NCBI GenBank assembly: GCA_015179125.1
Contig: WHVA01000309.1
Location: 1 to 64,000 of the forward strand
Reading direction: 5' to 3'
DNA from: Gautieria morchelliformis
Lineage: Eukaryota; Basidiomycota; Agaricomycetes; Gomphales; Gomphaceae
DNA length: 64,000 nt
The position numbers and the translations under genes were made by a program. Positions 22,966-34,360 of this stretch are shown here, in pieces (positions within the stretch are counted from its first letter, which is position 1; each line of letters opens with the position of its first letter). The notes beneath the pieces were generated by a model that ran no database searches, was not told where the DNA came from, and saw only the letters and a program-made list of their open reading frames with translations.

Positions 22966-23599
22966 ATATCACCACTGCTTACTCTGTCTCCCTCCGTGCA
23001 GCGTAAGTACTCTTATTCCCCGAGAAAATTGCTCATACCTGACCTGAAACGACTATCGTCGTCCATCTTATCATAATCTCCCACCGGAGAGTTTCAAGCT
23101 CTTGCCTCGGGATCTATGGACATCACTGTCTAATGTGACCTCTGTCATACCAATGATACAGAACGATGAGGATGCTCACCCTTGCTGTCCCTTTCCATTT
23201 CCCTCTCACTCCTCACCTCATCCTCCGGCGGTCACTTTCACCCCTGGCTCCTCACCCACGAATGCGTTGATCATAAGTGCTCTAAAGTGCACCCCCGGCG
23301 GGCCGTCGCTTGTGAAGCTGTTGAGAAGGTCATCAAGAGATGGCGAAGTAGTAGATTGGCATTTGGATGTCTGATGGGAGGGGAGAAGGGAGGCTAGGTT
23401 GGGAAAACAGGTACGTCTGAGATCAGGGGCGTATGGTATATGGCGTGACATAAGAAGCATGTTGTGAGATCCACCGAGGAGAGACTGTAGGTGTGGGAAA
23501 TTGGGGGAGTTTAAGTTCGAACGTTTTAAAGGCGGCTGCAAATCTGTGAGGAAGTGTGATTTGATTGTGCCCATACTACACTACGGTGGGCATCAGCGA
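22966..23599. other. No gene assigned
   Basis: A minus frame of 118 codons (23574-23218) is open and includes DGPPGVHFRALMINAF. It lies just downstream, on the same strand, of an aspartic-protease fragment and could be part of that lost gene, but I cannot place it in the family. Confidence 0.3.
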
Positions 23600-23845
23600 C
23601 GGGATGGAAAAACGTGAAGCAGGGCTGAGTACCTGTTTACCAGGAATCCCATGCCAACAATCCCCGCTGAGCCTGTTTGAAGAGTTGTGTTGGTATCATT
23701 GATGGCGGCGAAGAACTGGGTTCTGATTGAGAGACCTGGGATGCCAACAACATCTCTGCCTAATTCCTCGAATGCAAGCGTTGCCATGATAGAGTCGCCA
23801 TAGAAAAGACTTGTGTCTAGGCCGGCAGACTGGAAGCTCGCGTGG
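23600..23845 (-). pseudogene. A1 family aspartic protease fragment
   Basis: The minus frame reads DTSLFYGDSIMATLAFEE, then VVGIPGLSIRTQFFAAINDT, then TGSAGIVGMGF. This is the flap-side N-terminal lobe of fungal pepsin-like (A1) proteases, where YGDGS, an F-A-A-I/V stretch and GSAGILGLGF occur in this order. Neither catalytic Asp segment is present: the first DTG should precede this block and the second lies far downstream. About 65 codons survive; a GT follows VNRY as a possible splice donor. Gene fragment. Confidence 0.6.
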
Positions 23846-24255
23846 GCATATCTTTGAGTTCTCCGATGCTTTGGTGGCGTGCTTGAACACCTGCTGTCTG
23901 GGCGCATCGTCGAGCTTGTCGAGTCTCTCGGCGAGTGCGGTGGGCAGGAAGGAGGAGAGTGTAGAGAGCATACGGGTATAGCGGCGGGAATAGCGAAGAA
24001 GGCCGAAGAACACCTGCAGAGACTGGCAGACAGTGGCCCCGACGTCGTAGTCGCTCACGCGACGCAGGAGACCCAGGGAGCGAGGAGAAATACCCAGGCA
24101 GACGTTCGACGCATCTAAGAATGGAGCGCAATGGAAGACGTGAAATAGGAGCGGACATAAAGGGTGGGCTTAGATAAGCAAAACAGACGCACCAAACGTA
24201 GTCACAGGAGAGAGGAAACCACGGATATTGATAAGTAAATTGTAGCACACGTCAC
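23846..24255. other. Unassigned open region
   Basis: A minus frame (24058-23850) reads SDYDVGATVCQSLQVFFGLL, then LSSFLPTALAERLDKLDDAP. It is protein-like and helical but not recognised. It runs on the same strand into the protease fragment. Confidence 0.3.
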
Positions 24256-24259
24256 CGAC

Positions 24260-24416
24260 TGCTGATCGATGATGGTACTGAGCCCGTGCATGCAGAGGGA
24301 AACCCTCGGCAAGCAAACGGTGCAACACACACGCAAGTGGCGATTGATGATGGTAGTGAGCCCATGCACGCAGAGGGAAAACCTTGGTAAGCAAACAGTG
24401 CAACACACACGCAAAG
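24260..24416 (+). repeat. Tandem duplication, 78-bp unit
   Basis: Two adjacent units begin GATCGATGATGGTACTGAGC and GATTGATGATGGTAGTGAGC and both end CAACACACACGCAA, with about ten differences. Confidence 0.85.
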
Positions 24417-24505
24417 CAGAGGAAGAGCCAATAGCCAATCAGAGGAGGGCACACGAAGGACAGTGTCACTTCTCAGCCAATAACATTAGACAGACAACAT
24501 CACAT

Positions 24506-24835
24506 GCCACCAAAACAGATGAAAACATATGCAAACCCCTGCTACACCCCCTGCTACACCCAATCACACAAATGCTGAGTAACACTTGTCTGACACGATA
24601 GCCAATGAAAGGCCAACAATCCAACATCTCACAATGTCACATGGGCGGAAAACACGGTACACCACTGGCAAAGCAATCCAATGCCATCAAAACATAGGAA
24701 AACATATGCAAACCTCTGCGACACCCAATCACAAAAATGCTGAGTAATGCTTGTCTGACACGATAGCCAATGAAAGGGCTACAATCCAATGTCTCACAAT
24801 GTCACATGGGAAAACACTGGCAAAGCAATGCAAAT
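24506..24835 (+). repeat. Tandem duplication, about 175-bp unit
   Basis: Units starting near 24506 and 24682 share AAAACATATGCAAACC, CACCCAATCACA, ATGCTGAGTAA and TGTCTGACACGATAGCCAAT. The first unit also holds a short internal repeat (CCCTGCTACACC twice). Confidence 0.8.
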
Positions 24836-25189
24836 GAAATGGTGTCGTATGCTTCATAGAAGATAGATAAACCCACTGTCATATGCTCTAGTTCCTCAGT
24901 CAGAAATCAACTTAGACCTCACACAACCTAAGCTTCCATCTGTTATTGATACCTGAACTCTTGGTGTCAAACCCAAGCCCCATCCCAAAATTAGGGTGGA
25001 ACTCTGAGTGGGTGCAACACATAAGTTGAAGCCAACACGTCTTACATAGGGCATGGCCTGTCAGGGGAACCCCCTCCTGAAGACATTTCTAGCCTTGGCT
25101 TCACCTCCGACCCAAGCACATCCCAAAGGCCCAGCCAAGTTTCTGAAGCTTCGGCTTTGGAAGTTGTCCCCGAATGGCACCAAGGTGGT

Positions 25190-25378
25190 GGGTTGAGACG
25201 CGCATAGTAGGCAAGGGCCACGGGGATGCGGATGTGTGTCAGGGGTGGAGGGGGCCCCCTGACTTCGATCAGGGGTGTGAGGTATATAGGTATCACACTG
25301 GTAGCGGAGGTCCTTAGCTTTTCCTCTTTGGATCTTCCTCTACCAGACCGCGTGAGTCTGATGCCTAGGGAGAGTTGC
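25190..25378 (+). mobile_element. LTR-C-like 3' end
   Basis: Ends GGGAGAGTTGCCCTCACA and shares the last 90 bp with LTR-C (inverted at 26918-27005). The upstream part matches 2150-2433, including CTTCGATCAGGGGTGTGAGG. No Gag follows. Fossil. Confidence 0.6.
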
Positions 25379-26149
25379 CCTCACATGGCCCAAAATTAAA
25401 TTGTATGTATAATAAAAAAAAGTTGAAGCCCAGCCCTCTGATCCGAACATCTAGTAAGACACCAAGCCTTAATAGTATTTCTGACTCTCTACACTCAGTT
25501 GTTCTGAAATTCCTGTCACATGTTCTTATGCCAGCACCCAGGGTAGCCGCATCACACCGACCATAGAGGCCCGCCACGCATGCAGTGTCGAACATTCTTG
25601 AAAATCCCCCATTCCAGCACCATTACCAGCAGTTCCACCCATGTCATGATGTCGAGTCACTGCAGTTCCACCCATGTCATGATGTCGAGTCACTGGCGAT
25701 GCTCGAGGATGCATCAGCAAAGTTCCCAACAATCCCTGCGACAAGTCCACTGCAAGTGACCCTGGAGGTGGAGGTGACAATGGTGATGATGACTCTGGTT
25801 CCGAGCATAATTCCAACCCTGATGCAGATGCCCTGAGACATAACCCTGACCCGAATGCAGAGGCATGACCCAAATGCAGAGGCATGACCTGAATGCAGAT
25901 GCAAACAGCGAGGAACAGGTTGGGCACTGTGTGCTTGCAGCTTTGGAAAAGCTCACCAGCAATGGGCTTGGTGGTGGAGGAACCTGCAACGATGTGATGA
26001 ACCGGTTTATTTCACCAACTGTGTGGAGTGCTTACACGGAATCTTTTCTCCAATTGTCTCATCAGGCCACTATCATCACATCTTACCCCAAGTTGAGCCA
26101 TCACCTCCAGTGCCATGTGCTGTTCTGGATTATTGGTTGGCTAGGGGTT
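25379..26149. other. No gene assigned; short tandem repeats
   Basis: Contains two exact adjacent 33-bp units (25629-25661 and 25662-25694, beginning GCAGTTCCACCCATGTC), followed by degenerate repeats of GAATGCAGAGGCATGACC (25850-25900). Several frames are open across the repeats. The plus frame at 25865-26176 is not recognised. Confidence 0.5.
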
Positions 26150-26917
26150 AAGGATGACTCATTATTGTCTCCATGAGTCGCTATTGTTCCTCATTACTTG
26201 CTCTTGTTTTCATTGACTCATTATGACTCAGTTCCCCTATTGTGTACCATACCAGCTTTATTGTTCTGACTCCTCTTTATGACTCACCCAACTCACTCTG
26301 ACTGTTCTGACTCATTCTGACTCATTGTGACTCATCCCTCTTGTTGTTCTGACTCCTTCTCATAATCACATGACTCACTCTGACTCACTCTGACTCATGG
26401 TGACTCATCCCTCCTATTGTCTTCTGACTCATCCCCCTTTTCCAAAGTAGATAAATACCAGAGCTTGCTGCATGTATTTCACTAGTTTGGTTATCATATA
26501 TGTTACACCGTCTCCTGTGGCCTTAAGAACTTGAGGATACCTTGCTCACTCTATCGTCTCTCTTCTCTCAATCTCTTACTTCGAGGCTTGTATACTTCAG
26601 ACTTGTCCTTCTTCTTATCTTTTTTGACCAACTAGAACAGGCACCCCTTCTTAGTGCAGGGTCTTCAACATTGGGACCTTACGCCCGGTGTGGACGGTTC
26701 TGACAAACGACTCAAAGGCTAAGTTTCGGGAACCAGATCAGTTTGATGGCCCAGACCCGAAGAAGCTCTGAGGATTTCTTCTTCAGTGTATGTTGAATTT
26801 CCATGCCAAACCCCAGGCTTTCCAAGACGGTTCTATGACAGTGAACTATGCCTTATCCTTCCTCAAGGGAACAGCTCTAGACTACTTTGAGCCTTACCTT
26901 GCAGATGACCCTGCCAG
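26150..26917 (+). mobile_element. Ty3/Gypsy LTR-like promoter region plus Gag relic
   Basis: 26150-26440 carries about a dozen TGACTCA motifs, then an AGATAAATACC box (26451), then CT-rich sequence to about 26635. From about 26715 the frame reads KAKFREPDQFDGPDPKK, then NYALSFLKGTALDYFEPYLA, the Gag capsid start seen in basidiomycete Gypsy elements. The copy is truncated at 26917 by LTR-C. Fossil. Confidence 0.6.
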
Positions 26918-28547
26918 TGAGGGCAACTCTCCCTAGGCAGTGGACTCACGCAGTCTGGTAGAGGAAGATCCAAAGAGGAAGCTAAGGACCTCCGCTACCA
27001 GTGCGCTACTGTCAGGGGACACCCTGTTTTCCAGTTCCGACACCATACCAAGTTCCAACACCACACCAAGTTCTGACTCCATTTCAGACTCTGCTTCTGG
27101 GTCCGATTCCATCTCCGACTCCGCTTTCAGAAATGATTCCACTTCTGGGAGAACTTCCACCAGTTCTGTCCACTTTGCCAATTCCATGCCACTTTCCGAC
27201 TTCCGCTCTTGGAAAAGTGTTGGTCGTCAAGTGACTCATGTAATAGGTGGCATCAAGGGTTGATCAAGGGTCAGGGAGGTCAGGGGGATGCAGGGTTGAT
27301 GGTGAGTGCCAAGTGTTGTCCCTGGCTGCGGAGCCTAGTATAATACGGCCTCGCTGACATTGGGGGGTGTCATGACCTGTCTATTTCTCTTACCCCACTG
27401 CCTCTATGTTCCCCCTCGTCACTCCCTAGCATCTTCGCCAGAGTTCGTCGCACCCTCCGACCACTCCTCCTCTATGTCCACTCTACCTGCTGTTCCCCCC
27501 ATTATCCAAACCGCTATTCGCTGCTCGCGCATTTCGCCAGCAGACACGCCATCAAATACGATCGACACCATTTACCCAGCATGATGGTTCATCACTAACC
27601 CCATCATCTTCTTAATCCAACCCCTTTGGGTGTTCGTATGGCCAAAGTGTGTTTGCAGGACATCCCTTCCATAGGTCGTGCGGGATCAACCCAGTAGACG
27701 AAGAGTCCGTGCAGGGTAGCATGTATGCAGGTCCCAAGACATGGTTTTGGACATAAGTGCCTCCGCCACCTTTACTCTGCGTCGTTTCATGTTCGCACTC
27801 TTCCCTCACTCTATTGTATGTTTATTCCATCTACTTAGTATCATGACTGCGCACCCCTATCCAACCCTGACTCAAGACGGCCTCTTTCCTATTCACTGAT
27901 GCCTTACGAGCATTCGATATAAGTAGTTTACATTCGCATGTATATTCTCCAGTTCAATTATCATACGTTGTCCATCTTGTGCAAACTTGACCTCACTGTG
28001 ATCATCATTTTGAGCCTTCTCTTGGAGATTTCTATCTTCGACCAGAAGAGGACTTAGGCATCACTAGTGAGCTTTCATACTTCATCTTCGTTACCTTAGC
28101 CTTCGAACTATTTTCTGTGCTGACGGCGAAGGGCTCTGAAGGAGCACCTTCGCCGGCGAAGGGATTGTCGCTACTTAGACGACCCTTCCGTGACACTTGC
28201 ATGTTACATCATCAAGTGCCACGGGCTATTTTGCTACGACTGTAGATAGGGCGATCTCCACTCGGGCGGCCCGCTTATCTTGTGAACATTTATTGGTTCA
28301 CCTATTCGCCGAACAGCATAGTTATTCACACAAGTCATTCGGGAATTCGCTGTGTTCACTAATACACGATATTAACGCCTAAAAACCAACCTTGACAGGG
28401 GGTCCCTAGACTTTTCTCTTCATATTTCCCCTTGTCAGGTGAGAATCCCCTCTCTTGTATACTCTGTTCATTTATACATACTTCAGATTTCCCCTTATCA
28501 GTTGTATGGTAGTGTGATCTCCACAACCAGCTAGGGTTGCCCTTACA
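26918..28547 (-). mobile_element. LTR-C, inverted copy with nested LTR-A
   Basis: Reading the minus strand, it starts TGTAAGGGCAACCC at 28547 and ends GAGAGTTGCCCTCA at 26918. The two ends are inverted repeats of each other, as in LTRs. Without the inner LTR-A insertion it would be about 595 bp. The five bases outside the ends (GCCAG and GCTAC) do not match, so no TSD is claimed. Fossil. Confidence 0.75.
27368..28397 (+). mobile_element. LTR-A solo LTR, short form, TSD GGGGG
   Basis: Begins TGTCATGACCTG and ends AACCAACCTTGACA, about 1030 bp. GGGGG flanks both ends (27363-27367 and 28398-28402). The uninterrupted version of the same target is seen in the other LTR-C copy near 18084-18094. 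It contains a hairpin CCTTCGCCGGCGAAGG near 28149. Fossil, no internal region. Confidence 0.9.
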
Positions 28548-29198
28548 GCTACCTACATACTTTGCACCCCTGATTGAAGTCAGGGACGCCTGCTCCACTC
28601 CTGACACACAATTACACCCATCCTGTGTATAAAGGTGCTGTGGAGAGCGGAACAGGTAAAGTATAAAAAGAAACATATGAAACATTGGCAAGGCATTCCC
28701 TGCTAGTGTTTTAGAGCATATATCGATTTCCCCATAATCTAGGGTCAGTTAGCAAATGTAAGGGAGAAAGAGGTAAAGGAACCCGCAAGGAACACTCCCT
28801 CACTGCAAGAGCATTCGATGGGTCAAAGTAATCGGTTTCAGAAAGGCCGTAGAACCTGGACGGTAGCTGTATAGAAGGAAGATTATAATCACAAAGACAG
28901 CTTGCCTGATGAGTGCAGAATTAGGCCTGGTTTGTCAATTTGTAGTGGTTGGATTACGCTGGGTGCGGTCTGCTTTCCTCCCATTCCACGAAATAGTTCC
29001 TCAAACCGGGGCGTGGGAAGGATCTCGACGTTGTGGCCATCTCTCGCAAGAAGATCAAGAGATTCCCAAGACAAACGTTGCATTGCTGGGTCAGGGCTGG
29101 GTCAGAGCTGACGAAGAGCTGGAAGACACCCATCTTGGAAACCAGATGTGTGATGGCTGGGGGTGAATTTTGCGTAGATATTGGGAACACCGCGCATC

Positions 29199-29548
29199 TG
29201 TGAGGGAAACACTAATGACAAAGCCACAACCTAAAGATACTCAAGGAGATAGTGGCCGATACAAGGACAATAACCAACTGTGTAGTGGGTATCCTCAGAG
29301 ATCAAGCTGAGGAAACGCCACCACACTGGCTACAGTCTTATAGCACTGGCAAGGTTTACATAATAGGGGAGGCAGAAACTTGTAGAAGGTTGTGGAAACT
29401 CGTGGAAGATGATAGAAACTCGTAGAAGGTGACAGAAACTGATGGAAGGTGGCAGAAACTGATGGAAGGTGACGGAAACTGGCTCAAGGTGATGGAAACT
29501 CATGGAAGGAAATAGAAACTTGTGGAAGGAAGCACATGAACCCTGACA
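29199..29548 (-). mobile_element. 350-bp solo LTR with minisatellite, TSD GCATC
   Basis: Ends TGTGAGGGAAACAC and TGAACCCTGACA (plus strand), flanked by GCATC at 29194-29198 and 29549-29553. The other reductase copy has the same gene without this insert (GGGATGCACGGTGTTCCC, near 58560). The interior holds about eight units of a 19-bp repeat of the type GAAACTCGTGGAAGGTGAT (29390-29535). Fossil. Strand is arbitrary because both orientations give TG...CA. Confidence 0.85.
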
Positions 29549-30119
29549 GCATCCCAGACTCATGATGCCTATAATCAGGCAGGAATAGCTTATTGTGTCT
29601 GTAGCGTCCATCATATCAATGAGTGGCACACCCTACCCAATATCATACTGAGGGCTCGGCACCGTACTCGTATGAGCCGTATATACGGCTGCCGTATTAC
29701 GGACCTGTACCCGTACCGAAGTTCAGTTAGCCAATTCTGACCATATACAGTTACAGCGGGTATGACCACCATATGAGGCAGTACGACATACGGCCGTAGT
29801 GTTTTCCTGGGCCCGGCTTAGGCTGCGACAAAGCCGGAGCCGAGCCCTTACAGGCTGACCTGAGCCGGGCCGTAGCCGTCTCCAGGCCGTCCCAAAAAGC
29901 CCGGCTCAGGATTTGACAAGCCTGGGCCAAGCTGTGAAGCCGCGGCTCTTGAGTGCCTAGATGGTATGGGTGAAGCCACCCTAGGCAGCTCGACAGCACC
30001 CAGCCAGGCACAGCGTGCTGGCACCATGCGTGGGAAACTTAGATAAGGCGCTTAAAGTTCAACTGAGGGACGAAAAGGGTGTTTTTTCCATGTTTAAAAG
30101 GTATGTCTTTACACAGGGC

Positions 30120-33100
30120 GAATTCCGCTCCGGCCCACCGGCTTAGTCATCGCACCAACAGTCTTGTTGCACGTAATCTTTGCTCTACCCCCGCTCTTTT
30201 ATCTCTCACTTTAACTTAGGGTGCGCTTCACCCTCCGCTGTTACTGATCTGCGTTCCGCTGAGCGATGTTTCACTAGCAGGCCTGAGTCCCGCTTTGGCA
30301 TAGCTGAGCCCGCGTCATGGGGTTCATCATCATGTCTCAGCAGGGGGCTCACTCAAGCCTTTATCTGTTTTCGCACCAGCGCGCCTTCCCTCGCTTGCTT
30401 GCTTTGCACCATTACTTTCGCACAGGTACTTGGTCGCTGCTCACATGCTCCGCACACACTGACTTCACACAGCTTAGCTCGTTCCGTCGTTCTCCGTCAT
30501 TTTCATATCCCCAGGAGCATCTTTCGATTCATGGCTGATAATGGACGATCCACCATATCACACGAAAACTCCCCTAACGTGGGACTCAGTTATTCAGCGC
30601 AGGAAGACAATGTCGACATGCAGCCCATCACTGCTGCCGCTGCTGTGCAATGCCTCCGCACTGTTGACCGTCGATGCACTGGAGAGATCGACACCGCCGA
30701 TGCTACCATCCAATTCCACCGAATACTCCCCGACGACGAGCGGGGCAACGCAGCACTCAGGCGCTACATCGAAATGTGCACTGAGCTTGATGTCGAGCGA
30801 GCCACCGCCGCCGTTTGCGGTGGAGCACCAAGCAGTGGTGAACCCACTTCCAGTGTCCAACCTTTTGCCAACCACGGAACCCAACTCACGGGCGTCGAGC
30901 GAGCGACTACCACTGTTCGAGGTGGAGCACCACTCAGCGGAGAACCCATGTCCAGCATCCGCCCGTCGGTCAACCATAGAGCTCGACACGCGAGTCACTC
31001 CGAAGCCCAAGCCGGAACATGCAGGGAAAGGGAACTCGTGGAGAACACCTTGGAAGAAGGGGACTCAGAGTCAGACTCCGACAGTGTCATCTCGATTAGA
31101 AAACTTAAGAGAAGACATTCGGACTCTGACGCATCAGATTTGACTGCGTGAAGCAAGAAACGACCTAACAAAGCTAAGTTCTCTTGGCATCAGCGGCAGT
31201 GTGATCCCTTCCACGCCAGTGCCGACCCGGCCAAAACACTCTCCCTTCAAGCGAACCATCTCTGCGACCTCAAAGCAGCCAGGAATGACCTCATCTCCCA
31301 GATTGACTGTCCCAACTTCCCTGACAGCCTATGGCTCGACGTACTTGCCAATCACTTCATCAACCTCGATTGCATCTTCTCCAGGCATTACAGCCTCGAA
31401 TCTGAGCAAAAGGTTACAGAGTCTATCGGCAACGTCGACATCACCCTCCTTGCAGGAGGAGGGTCTCGAGCTCCTTCCAAATCCATTGAATCTCACGGAG
31501 ACTGGTCAATCACCTTCGCTGCCGCCAAACGAGCCATCCTGTACGTCTACCCCCACAGAACTGAAGAACTCGTGGAGTACGAACAATATATTATCGGACT
31601 CTTTGCGTCCCTCCGACATACAACTTTGCACCAAAGAGTCATCAACCTGGACAAAGAGATCCGAGTACGGGTCACCAAAGATAACCACCTCTCCCTCATC
31701 TCCTTTGGAAAATTTGACGATCTCTCAGCCCGACACCTCATTGGAGAGAGCTTCCCAATCGCAAGGGAATTCTGTACACCCCGACCTCTTTTTGGCACAG
31801 CAGCCCCGATTTGCCAATGTTTCAAATGTTTCAATGCCGGTCGATGCACTGGCGATTCCTGCAAGTACAGACACATCTGCGCCACCTGCTCTGGTAAGCA
31901 CCCGATCTGCAACTGCGCCAACCGGAGGAGGATCGAACCTTCCAAGTCAGAATGACTCCCTGCGCTGGGAGTGTCCCAAATGGGCCCAAGGTTTCCTATG
32001 GACTGAGCACGCGCTGTCCCACTCACCCTCAGCAGACTCCACAGAATTCGCCGACCCTTTCCCAACAGTCCCCGACAGCGTGCGCCGCGACACTGCCGCA
32101 GCTCAAACAATAGCCACCAATCTGACTTTATTCCCGATAGTCACTCCAATCAATGTTGACCGTTTCGAATCACTTCTCTCGTCCCATCCAAACTGACCTC
32201 TCATCCACTCTGTTTGCAGGAGTCTTCATGAAGGAGTGTGGCCATATGCTGTCTTAGACGAAGCTGCCCCAGAAACATTCGATTTCTCTGACCGCAACAT
32301 TTCCGCAGAAGGCCTAGCTTTCTCTGGGAGCAGCGGGATATCGAAGTAGCTTCCGGTCGCTACTCTCCTGCATTTGGCTCTGACATTCTGCCTGGCATGT
32401 ACAGCTCGCCTCTTGGCGTCGTTCCCAAGCCTCATTCAGACAAATTCCATCTGATTAACGATCTCAGTGCCAGTCCCCATGCTCTGAACTCCTGGATTGC
32501 ACGCGAGGACTCACGAGTTCGTTTTGATAATTTACAAGATTTTGGTGTCATTCTCCGCAACCTCCACAAACAGTACAAGCGCGCACCTGAGTGGCCCTTC
32601 AAGGACGATGTCTTGGGAGCCTACCAGCGCTGGCCCATCCACCCATTCTGGCAACTCAAGAAAATCATTACCATTGACGGTCTGCGCCACGTCAATCATT
32701 GCATGCAGTTCGGAACGCGCAGCGCTGCCCGTATCTGGTGCACCTTCATGGGGCTTGTTATCTGGATCGCTATTCACGTCAAAAATATTTCTGACCTGCT
32801 CCATTATATGGATGATGCCTGGTCTTGTGACATGGACTCCGTGTTAGTCCTTTACAAACCCTAAGCTACGCGCTATCCTGCTAAACAAGTTCGGCTCCTC
32901 CTCCTTTGGGATGAGATCGTGCTACCTAATGAGGAGCCCAAACAGTCCTTTGGGAAAACTCTTCGCATCATCGGGCTTGATGTAGACCCGTGCGCCCTCT
33001 CCATCACCTTTCCCTCAGATAGTAAGTGCGACTTGGTCTCAGCCATTCGAGCCTTTGTCGACCCAAGCGTTTCACGCTGTCGCACTCTGCTTCAATGGCA

Positions 33101-34360
33101 GTGTCTCCTCGGGTGGATCAACTGGTCTCTCAATGTCTTCCCTTTGCTGCGCCCCGCTCTGCAATCCTCTTATGCCAAGCTCAAAGGCAAAACCATCGCC
33201 TGAGCTTCCCTTTACTTAAACCAAGCCGTTATTGGCGACCTCACTGTTACGATACGATCCTTCATAAGGTTGACCGAGCTCAGGAGCGGAACCTGAGGTA
33301 AGGTCCGAGGTTACGGGGTGAGGTTTTGATAGGGAAGTCAGAGAGGGACTAGGCTTCAGCTTATGTGCTGCGCCGACCCTACGCACGAGTCCCAACTTCG
33401 GAGGCAAATGAATAAGAGGCGAGGTTTGGCTTAAGAGGCGAGGCTTAGAAACTAACTAGGGATCAAAATATAAGATAGTTGATTTTCAGACTGAGGAGTA
33501 GGGATGCATACAAGGGGGTTTATATACAAGCGAGGGTACGTGTCAGGGGCAAGCATATTAGGGGAGGTCAGGGCGAGGTCAGGGGGGGGCGAGGTCAGGG
33601 CAAGGTAATATACGAATGATGCGTGATGGAGCGGAATCACTAACTAAGAGGAAAAGGGCATGGGATCAAGGTTGGATATGAGCTCTAGCTCGGGCTCAGG
33701 CTCAGGCGCAGGATAAGCATCATAAGTACTCGGGCATGAGTATCACAAGGCTCGGGCTCGGAAGAAAGGTTATACCGGTAAGTAACCGGCCAAAGGCCGG
33801 GTTCTTACACTCACCTGGCTTGCCGATACGATCACTGCTTCTGATGGCCTCTATCTTGTCAATTCCCTTGTATGGGGATGCACAGACGCCAACCTCATCA
33901 TCTATTGCGACGCCTCGCTTGAAGGCATGGGTTTTTGCATAGCTGAGCCTGCGTCATGGGGTTCGTCATCGTGTCTCAGCAGGGGGCTCACTCAAGCCTT
34001 TATCTGTTTTCACGCCAGTGCACCTTCCCTCGCTTGCTTGCTTTGCACCATTACCTTTGCACAGGTACTTGGTCGCCGCTCGCATGCTCCATGCACACTG
34101 ACTTCACACAGCTTAGCTCGTTCCGTCGTTCTCAGTCATTTTCATCTCCCCACCCCCCCCTCTCTTCGTTCGCATCCCTGTGCGGCACGAATGCTTTTTC
34201 CCATAGGGTTTTTTAACGCCTCGTGTCGTCATCAGGTACCCCCTCGCATCCCTGTATTTTACTTCCTTTTGCTCTTCTCTTTTCTTCGATTACTTGTATT
34301 TACACATCGTACGTGCGTTGATAAAGTTTTTCCTGCGCGGCAGCCTCGCTGGCGCCGACC
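30120..34360 (+). mobile_element. RT retroelement fossil (DIRS-like lineage suspected)
   Basis: Parts in order: a leader/direct repeat (30296-30510, repeated at 33935-34150), a Gag-like open region (30532-31151), a second region ending in a cysteine-histidine knuckle (about 31820-31920, CFKCFNAGRC and CSGKHPICNC), an RT domain (32397-33203, with LINDLSASPHALNSWI and the YMDD box) and the start of RNase H (around 33815-33930, IIYCDASLEG). No tyrosine recombinase or integrase was recognised, so the order is uncertain. The copy is broken in several places and also holds a solo LTR. Confidence 0.65.
33245..33809 (+). mobile_element. 565-bp solo LTR, TSD CTCAC
   Basis: Begins TGTTACGATACGATCC and ends GGGTTCTTACA, flanked by CTCAC at 33240-33244 and 33810-33814. 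The flanks belong to the RNase H region of the surrounding retroelement, on either side of the insert. The interior is GAGGTCAGGG-rich. Fossil. Confidence 0.85.

Noticed and set aside
26913-28552. 5-bp target duplication for LTR-C (GCCAG and GCTAC)
   Set aside because: Only three of five bases match, so no TSD is claimed for this copy.
30180-30530. Long N-terminal extension of the retroelement's first open region
   Set aside because: This part is the element's direct repeat (also at 33935-34150), open in two frames; it is more likely leader than coding.
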